DNA of 14,430 nt, from assembly GCA_028565635.1 (NCBI GenBank), contig JAOXYB010037506.1, positions 14,230-28,659 on the forward strand. The letters run 5' to 3'. Below, piece after piece: positions 8,300 to 14,430 of the stretch; position 1 is the stretch's first letter, and each line of letters starts with the position of its first letter. Source of the DNA: Phoronis ovalis (taxonomy: Eukaryota; Phoronida; Phoronidae). A program made the position numbers and the translations under genes. The notes beneath the pieces were generated by a model. That model had not been told where the DNA came from. It worked only from the letters and a program-made list of their open reading frames with translations, and did not search any database.

Positions 8300-10671
8300 G
8301 GATAATATATTATAACACTCTGTTTTATGTCTATGTTGACAATTATTAATTAAATATGGATTTTATTATGTTCTGTTCTGCACTAGGACACTTCAGTATG
8401 TGAAATTCAAATAAATATAATTAAGTAAACATTTAATTTTTAATCTGATTACATTAACTAATATGATTATAACATTTTTTCATATATGTACTTTTGAATT
8501 TTTTTTAAATTGTTAAAGTACTACTGAATATTGCTGTGTTATGTGGGATATAACCAGCATAGCATCATTTCATACGTTTGTGAAATCAAACAATTTTTTT
8601 TATTTATGGAGCTCATTGAAAGTACAAGCAACCTAAATCAAATTTGCAGCACACAGTCAAGACTTGCCATCAAACATGCAGATTTGCAAATGATTTACAT
8701 TGCAATCACAGGCAACAGCAAATCAATTTTCTGTTCAGAAAAGTCATTGTTCTGATGTTTTTCTAAGCACAATTCTTTAAGCAGTTTTGTAATCAATATC
8801 CACACAATACTGTAGGTAGTTTAGGCCCTTAACTCAATAATGCTCAAATAGGCTGAAACAGCGCCATTATTGATATTTCTAGTACCTATTTGGAAATTCA
8901 GGAAAAAGTAAACAAAAACTGGAAACTACCCAACAACAAATCCTGTTCAGTAAATTGTATTGTTTTTTTTTTGTCTGTTGTTGCTTTCTATTTGTATATT
9001 GCCTTAAATGTCACTAAACTCACGATTTCTTCTTTGTACCCAAATATGGCAATATACAACAAAACTTAGGAAACAGTTTGTAGTTTTGTTTTGCTTTGTA
9101 AAAATCAAAATTTTGAAATGGACTAGAGTCATGTGGAGTGCTAATACAGAAGGAATTATTGAACCCAAACCCTGTTCATGTTAGCTTCGTATAAGCAAAT
9201 CACAGCACTTCTAGGCATATCACTAATAGGGTTCACCACAAAACCGGACACAGAATAATTAAGCAATTTAAACCAGCACAGTTTTTATTGTAAACAGGTA
9301 CCTTTTTACTATGTTTTTAATGTCCTACACTATATTTGGTCATTCCTAAAGACGTGGGCGTAAAAAAATAATGACTCAACAAGCAGAAAAAAGGACAGTG
9401 AGTAAACAATACCTAACATGCAACATTCAAATTATTTAGACAGTCAGAGATACAGCTTCATTCTGCAAATAATTTTTAGTAATAGTGGGAATTCACGACT
9501 GATAACACACGCACAATGCAAACTTTCAAGATCGTCAACCACCAATAATAGTTAACAATTAATCTTTATATCTCATGAATGATTGATCACTTTTGCAAGT
9601 TATCTAACTATTAATCTAAACACAAAGACTAAAGTTGTATTCAACCACATACAATTATTGCAAAAAAACATCATAAATGCTGGATATTATTCTGTATAGA
9701 CAAAACAAACATCACAGCCACGGTTAAATCATTAATTCAATAAGTAATCCCTAACAAGGTATGATATTTTCCTTTTGTGCAAATAGTCATGCAATATTAA
9801 TGAATTTTTCACGTTCATCAAGTCAGAAGGTAACAAGGATGTTTTGAATTTTAATTATTCACACTTGTTTATAGGCACATGCTAACACTGTTTGATCAGC
9901 CATAGCTTTACAGTATCCTATAAACAGATTATGTTGGGGATTATGGCTAGCTGAAATGTCATAGGAAGTATTTATGTGAGATATAAAAGAAATTTACACA
10001 GCAGGATAGAAACAATGATTTTCAATAATCAGGACATTATAAAATTATTAATAAAAATAAAAATTATTAATAACTTTGTTTACTTACAAGAATAACTCTT
10101 TATTTTGACAATAAGTTCATTTATATATCAGAAACTTTTTTTTTTTATAATGCAAATTCACAGGACAGAAAACTGATCACCTTTGCAGTGTTAATAAAAT
10201 TACTGAAAGGAAATATTTTCCAAATCGTTATTTTAGTTTGAGTGTTTTGTAATTAAAATCAATTTTTACGAGCACTGTAAAATTTCAAGGATATATTTAA
10301 GATATTTGCTTATTAATAAATTTATTAATTAAAGTCACCTGGAAAGCAGATCACCTGCGGATTTGAAGCATTTCTAACATTTACTATAAAAGTTTTATTC
10401 ACAGGGCAATAAATATGCAATTAATTTATTATGAGAAGGGCACTTATTTCTTTAGGCAAGCACACATTTGGAAATCTCTTTCAATCCTTGAAAGAGGAAA
10501 ATTGCAAATTCATTACTTAAGCAACTGGGTTCTAGGTATAGTCCAGAAATAGTAATACTAGACTTAGTAGACTATAGTACAGAGCTTGCTTCATTTCCTC
10601 TGTAGAGGATCATAATATCCCATCGGCTATTTGCTACAATTTTCTACATACAATCCATTTACACTTTTCAG
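8300..10671. other. long non-coding stretch
   Basis: Very AT-rich. Runs of T occur at 8963-8972 (10) and 10136-10146 (11). The word AAAATTATTAATA is present twice, at 10041-10053 and 10060-10072, and related TTATTAAT words recur near 10310-10330. A few CpGs cluster loosely at 9352-9360 and 9486-9535 without an exon-like border. Nothing is identified. Confidence 0.6.
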
Positions 10672-10747
10672 AACTGAATGTAATCAACCTTGCTCCGCTC
10701 GCAGGGCTGCTATTATAAAGTATGATGCAGCCCCAAGGCAAGATAAA
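10672..10747 (+). CDS. candidate exon in a local GC-rich island
   Basis: A strong acceptor, TTTACACTTTTCAG at 10671, precedes a 76-base segment rich in GC (CCGCTCGCAGGGCTGC at its centre) in a very AT-rich neighbourhood. A plausible donor AAA|GTAGAC lies at 10748; another, GTATGA at 10720, is inside. The frame reads TECNQPCSARRAAIIKYDA then APRQDK after one leading base. Its entry phase matches the exit phase of one frame of the 2856-2918 piece. The minus strand is also open, one reading being SPASGARLITFSSEK. No family is recognised. The base composition and acceptor are the main support. Confidence 0.25.
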
Positions 10748-10884
10748 GTAGACAGAAAACAAATTATAGTACTTTTGAAAAACAGTAATTACCAAATAAT
10801 TTTTAATGTTTGAACATGTTTGGGTAATAAGGATTAACTAATAACAGACTCATGTTTTGGTTAGTCTGCCAAATGTGAAGCTCT

Positions 10885-11320
10885 GACCCTAAGCAAGCAA
10901 GTGCATCCATGTTAGTGACAAACAGCTATTACCCAAAGTTGGATGTTTTTTGTTTTTTTTTTTTATAAAAACGTAGTCTAAAGACTTGTCCAGATGGATT
11001 TGACCCCCAAGCACGTCACGAAGTGCACACATACTAGGGTTGGATAATTTGCAATCAGTGACTAGAAATTGTTGGCACAGAAATTGAGATGTGGGTGTTT
11101 TAGTAATATAAGAATGTATTAATGACCAGGTATCTGGTCTGACAAGTTGCCAAGAGCTGTTCTGACCTAGGGAACACATGTCCATAGTAGGGGTAATTTG
11201 CCTTACAGTAACAACAAATTGTTGGCAAAGAAATACATGTGGGTCCTGTGTTACCCATGATTTATATTGGTCATCATTACATGTTTAGAGCTGCCAAGTT
11301 TTTTGGGCACCTATGCGGGT
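10885..11320. repeat. diverged tandem repeat, unit about 150 bp
   Basis: The segment from 11034 (TAATTTGC, CAGTGAC, AAATTGTTGGCA, AGAAAT, ATGTGGGT in order) recurs from about 11190 with the same blocks in the same order; the CAGT words at 11056 and 11206 are exactly 150 apart. A later block GCCAAG recurs at 11149 and 11293. A weaker third copy may precede them near 10885-11030 (TAGTGACAAACA, then CTTGTCCAGATGG). GC is slightly above background. A minus-strand frame of 98 codons at 10889-11185 crosses the repeat but is interrupted in the second copy, so it is probably not coding. Confidence 0.6.
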
Positions 11321-11373
11321 GATTATTATAAATTTACTATTATGACATCCTCCTAATGGGGGAGTCTTGGCAG
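11291..11373. repeat. 8-bp inverted repeat spanning 83 bases
   Basis: CTGCCAAG at 11291-11298 is mirrored by CTTGGCAG at 11366-11373. The left arm lies in the last block of the tandem repeat. It could be chance or the edge of a small old element; no target-site duplication is visible. Confidence 0.4.
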
Positions 11374-13240
11374 GCATAGATGCATTCTATCGAGGGTCCG
11401 ATTTATATGAAACACAAGAATAAGGGACAAACATTTACTAATCTGAATAGTTTATCTGATAAACTTATGTGAACCTGAGAGACAGTAACCCCAGGAGAGC
11501 ACTATTTACAGTGACATGACTTTGTTGAGATGAGGCTGCGGTTATCTCTTTATACAGGGAAAATGACATCACATTGTCACATAAATGTCATGCACTGTTT
11601 TCTGCATTAAATCATTCATCCACGTTGGTTTCCAAATGAAATTACTTTGGAAAAAGTCCAATTCATAGGTAGAGGGTGTAATGTTAATTGTTACATCAAA
11701 GGATTCTTCAAGATTGAAATAATGAAAAATATATTTTTGCAAGCACTGCTGTTGAGAAGCTGTCAGGATCAGTGCAGTATATGAAAATTTCTAGAATCTC
11801 ATTTAGTTTTGCTGATCACAATAAGGCAACAATGTACACCAATGGTTTGTTAGCACAGTTATAAACAATTGATTACTCAAGCTCAGCTGCATTTATCAAA
11901 GAGAAACATATAATAACTTGGATATATGGTTTAGTAAAGTAAACAGCTCTGCATAAAATATCAGTATGAACACATTCAAAACATTTATTCACAATTCAGC
12001 ATCAAATCGAAAAAAATTTCGATTCCCACATTTCGTGCATTAAGTTTGCTCATGAATTTTTGAAAGAATGCTTTATTGTAATGACCTAGAAATAAACCCC
12101 AAGAGATTCTAAAATTAAATGTCAGAAAATAAATTCCATATAATCAGAATCCTGGCTATAATATTTATACCCCCCAGAGAAAGATTCATAACTAACACGT
12201 GTACTTTATAAACTGCTAATTTCATGTATCAAGGCCTTGCAATGGGTTTCTAGGGGTGAGATTAAATAGGCAGGGACTAGGTTTGTAGGTCTCAGTTGTT
12301 GCATGAAAAATCAACATTGTATTATAATAAAAAAGTGTGCCTGTTGTTCAACACCACTTTCCTAGCAACATTTCCATTTTCTATTAGATAATTAACCCTT
12401 ATGAATCTCCTACATATCCATTGAAATGTCAAGTATGGAATTCATTTACTGAATCATAGTATGCAGGCACTGTCTTCATTGTTTGTTTTTTAGGGAGCTG
12501 CAATAATTTGCATGATTAAGTATTCACCCCTATATAGCACACGCCCCAAATAAATAATGACAACAGCTCATTAAAAATATAACTATCACCAATTACCATG
12601 TTGATTAAAACTATAATAATGAAACATATCACAATGCTTTTAGACAACAATCAGTACAATGGAAATAAAATCTATTTTTGTACATACAAAAAAATAGCAG
12701 ATAATTTGTTTTTAATAACTGCAATGTCAGAATAAAACATGTGATACAGGAATAAATAGCTACATCACAAAACAACTGTAGATTGGCTAAATTGCCAGTT
12801 CAAAGAAAGGTCAGAATTTTCGTGATGAAGTTACAGTTTCCTGATAAATGGATTTCCTGTATATGAGATATCACCTGTTAACAATCGAAACCAAAGAATT
12901 TTAAAAACACTGGTATTGTTAATAAGGCAGCTTGGTAGCTAATCAGAATTTGGTATAATTACATTTACTAATTATTGCACAAAGTTGCAGGAAATATTCC
13001 AGTCATTGCTAAAAGAGACATTACTGCTCTATGTGTACTGGGTGATTATAAATGTACTGATTAGTATTAGGGTGTACAATCCATGTCATGCATGAGAGCA
13101 GCTGGCCAGCAGCCAAGGTGTGTTTAAACTAGTGAACTCCAAAACCTAGCTCCAGAAAATTTAGCATCAGCAATTGGGACAAAAAAATAATAATTGCCTG
13201 TCATCATCACTTACATTTAAACATAATATTTAATAAAGCT
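11374..13240. other. non-coding stretch
   Basis: AT-rich and CpG-poor. Small inverted repeats occur: ATGACAT/ATGTCAT at 11563-11591 and AATCGAAA/TTTCGATT at 12005-12024, the latter with a four-A loop. Near 12500-12545, AATTTGCATGATTAAG precedes CCTATATAGC and CACGCCCC; these resemble octamer, CArG and GC-box words but are unsupported as a functional element. Confidence 0.55.
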
Positions 13241-13330
13241 ATAGCATGCGTTTAATCTGAGAGGCCAAGGTTTCCGTCATTAATTTTTTCAAATTTCGGG
13301 TTAAATTATCTGTTATGAGTCAGGGGATTT

Positions 13331-13465
13331 CCCTATAAAAATACTAAATTCTCTCATCCTTTGTCGTAAATGGTATATGATTTATAAGTAGGAGAAGGAT
13401 ACGGGTTACGTGGATTCCTACTAAAATTTCCGACAGGGATCTGCGTTCACAGGGCCTAAAACACT
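13331..13465 (-). CDS. weak candidate exon in the CpG-normal block
   Basis: On the minus strand an acceptor ATCAGTGTTTTAG near 13460 opens a frame reading CERRSLSEILVGIHVTRIL and on to a TAG near 13334-13332. GTAGGA and GTAACC inside could serve as donors. The segment has several CpGs. It has no recognisable domain and no proven partner exon. Borders are approximate to a few bases. Confidence 0.12.
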
Positions 13466-13755
13466 GATCATATTTACTATTTCGTTATCGAATCGCCCCT
13501 TTGTTTAATTTTAGTTTGCTGGAAAGCCTGTATGTTAATATTTTGGGTATTCGTTAAACGTCTTTGATATATTAAATGAGCTCATCATTTAAACAATTAA
13601 CCCGTTTTCTAAAATTGACGAAAATAAATGTTTTAGGGACATTACACATTCATTTATTAGTCATCTTTATTACTACACTTCATAGTTTCTTCATTTTAAT
13701 ACAGATAATATAAGGCATAGTTTTCAGAACTTTTATTTTTGCAAGACCCACTAAT

Positions 13756-13875
13756 TTATTTTATGACCAAATTGTCAGCTTCATCTGGGACTAATATAAA
13801 TTCATAAATCACATCAACCCATAAGTACATGTCTCGCTTTATCTTTGTAACCCTAGGACACTCCTTTCCTGTCCA
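13756..13875 (-). CDS. weak candidate exon, 39 codons to stop
   Basis: The minus-strand acceptor ACTATTTCATAG at 13876 is followed by an open frame that ends at a TAA at 13758-13756. It begins WTGKECPRVTKIKRDMYLWV and continues through VPDEADNLVIK. The in-frame TAG is the acceptor itself, so the frame opens exactly at the splice site. No good donor is present, so this would be a last exon. The plus-strand frame at 13829-14137 overlaps it. No family is recognised. Confidence 0.15.
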   Translation of the reverse strand, partial: WTGKECPRVTKIKRDMYLWVDVIYEFILVPDEADNLVIK

Positions 13876-14137
13876 CTATGAAATAGTTTTATGTACCGGG
13901 CAATGCTTCTATTTTTGTTATACAGTGTTTCTTTATTTACGGAAATTAGAGCAGAACTGTTTCATGAAAAAAACGAACATTCAGTTTTATGAAGTTTTGC
14001 ATGCTCACATACTCAAAGGTCCTATATCGTCTAATAAATGTCGTCATAAAATCCATTCACAATCGACGGCTTTCAAGGGATTCAAGCAAAATAAATCGTT
14101 TTTGTTGACTTATCCCAAGATTATTTTTTCAGTGTAA
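13829..14137 (+). CDS. unrecognised 102-codon open frame, doubtful
   Basis: ATG-initiated frame starting MSRFIFVTLGHSFPVHYE and ending at a TAA after PKIIFSV. It is one of the two longest frames in the window and lies in the CpG-normal block. It is rich in F, C, K and H, has no domain, signal peptide or membrane segment I can recognise, and its length is within chance range. It overlaps the minus-strand candidate at 13756-13875. Confidence 0.12.
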   Translation: MSRFIFVTLGHSFPVHYEIVLCTGQCFYFCYTVFLYLRKLEQNCFMKKTNIQFYEVLHAHILKGPISSNKCRHKIHSQSTAFKGFKQNKSFLLTYPKIIFSV

Positions 14138-14211
14138 GCTGACATTGAGGAATTTCATAAAGGTTTTATTCAAACTATTGATCCCGGTGCGAATGCCAGG
14201 CATGAATCTTT

Positions 14212-14233
14212 AAGTAACCCCCGGAAGTAACCC
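14212..14233. promoter_or_regulatory. doubled AAGTAACCC motif with ETS-type core
   Basis: AAGTAACCC occurs at 14212-14220 and 14225-14233, 13 bases apart in the same orientation. The CCGG between them makes CCCCGGAAGT, which fits the ETS-factor consensus CCGGAAGT. ETS/GABP sites of this form are common near transcription starts in animals. Whether it acts here is inferred only from the motif and the CpG context. Confidence 0.3.
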
Positions 14234-14239
14234 GCATAC

Positions 14240-14358
14240 CTTGATGGTATAATACCATGTGACCCAGAATATGAATGGTCTCGTCTAGGGAAAGAAAGAA
14301 GTGGAATTTTCCCCACCTTTTCATTGAAACATTTTCAATTTGATCCGTTACAGTATAG
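14240..14358 (-). CDS. candidate internal exon with good splice sites
   Basis: On the minus strand an acceptor TTAATGTTTTAG at 14359 and a donor CAAG|GTATGC at 14240/14239 bound 119 bases that are open in one frame, entering with one spare base and leaving in phase 1. The peptide begins YTVTDQIENVSMKRWGKF and ends HMVLYHQ. An in-frame ATG at 14324-14322 could instead be a start codon, giving 51 codons if unspliced to a TAG inside the next 80 bases. The segment sits in the CpG-normal block, with the ETS-type core just downstream. No family is recognised. It is the better of the minus-strand candidates at this end because both borders fit consensus. Confidence 0.25.
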
Positions 14359-14430
14359 CTAAAACATTAATAACCAGCACTAAAGCAGAAAAAGTCATAG
14401 ATAACGTGACATTTTTGTAAAATTCTATCT

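Larger units (their letters stand above)
13241..14430. promoter_or_regulatory. CpG-normal block, possible promoter or gene-start region
   Basis: About 30 CpGs lie in these 1190 bases against about eight per kilobase in the rest of the window, close to the number expected from base composition. In CpG-depleted animal genomes such blocks are usually unmethylated and often mark promoters or first exons. An ETS-type core CCCCGGAAGT lies at 14219-14228. No TATA box or start codon could be tied to it. The block runs off the right edge. Confidence 0.35.

Noticed and set aside
10951-10966. Runs of ten or more T, here and at 8963 and 10136
   Set aside because: Simple homopolymers, with no adjacent retroelement body or target duplication to suggest a poly-A tail.
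10889-11185. Minus-strand frame of 98 codons
   Set aside because: It crosses the 150-base tandem repeat, and the equivalent frame of the second copy is broken by several stops, so the openness is not maintained.
12500-12550. Octamer-, CArG- and GC-box-like words close together
   Set aside because: Each is short or one base off consensus and such words are frequent by chance in AT-rich DNA; without conservation data this is not a feature.
13560-13580. Partial likeness to microRNA miR-190 (TTTGATATATTA)
   Set aside because: Only 12 bases match, all AT-rich, and the flanks do not fold into a precursor.
1-14430. tRNA, rRNA, CRISPR array or intact transposon
   Set aside because: No B-box word, no conserved rRNA stretch, no regularly spaced repeats, and no long terminal inverted repeats with target duplications were found on either strand.

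Overview
This window looks like AT-rich, CpG-poor nuclear DNA from an animal, probably an invertebrate. GC is roughly one third by eye. There are no bacterial-style genes: nothing has a ribosome binding site, operon spacing or a long reading frame. Pyrimidine-AG and GT-purine pairs that could serve as splice sites occur. Words such as TACATGT are frequent, which I associate with molluscs, but that is only an impression. No coding sequence, rRNA, tRNA, CRISPR array or intact transposon can be assigned with confidence. The longest reading frames are about 100 codons, about what chance gives in 14 kb of six-frame sequence this AT-rich, and none resembles a protein family I know.

Layout: (1) Bases 1-700 hold the best candidate for spliced coding sequence, an island of raised GC at 189-257. 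On the minus strand it joins in phase to a second open piece at 609-674; on the plus strand it is itself a well-formed 59-base exon, so the strand is unresolved. (2) Bases 700-2850 are mostly featureless, with an exact 16-bp duplication at 1935-1966 and a decayed tandem repeat at 2111-2233. (3) Bases 2856-2918 contain an isolated cluster of eight CpGs with splice-like borders. (4) Bases 2930-5735 are unremarkable. (5) Bases 5736-6547 hold exact 23-bp and 20-bp duplications and a diverged tandem repeat of about 139 bp. (6) At 6959-7114 both strands offer exon-like readings. (7) Bases 7120-10670 are AT-rich and empty apart from a perfect hairpin at 8273-8296. (8) A GC-rich exon-like piece lies at 10672-10747, followed at 10885-11320 by a diverged tandem repeat of about 150 bp. 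(9) Bases 11330-13240 are featureless. (10) From about 13241 to the right edge CpG frequency rises about threefold, with an ETS-type motif and exon-like pieces on the minus strand, as expected near a promoter or the start of a gene.

The most economical reading is intronic or intergenic DNA of a gene or genes extending beyond both edges. Exon-like calls are given as weak hypotheses: open stretches of about 40 codons are expected by chance roughly a hundred times in this window, so splice-site agreement and local base composition are the only real support.
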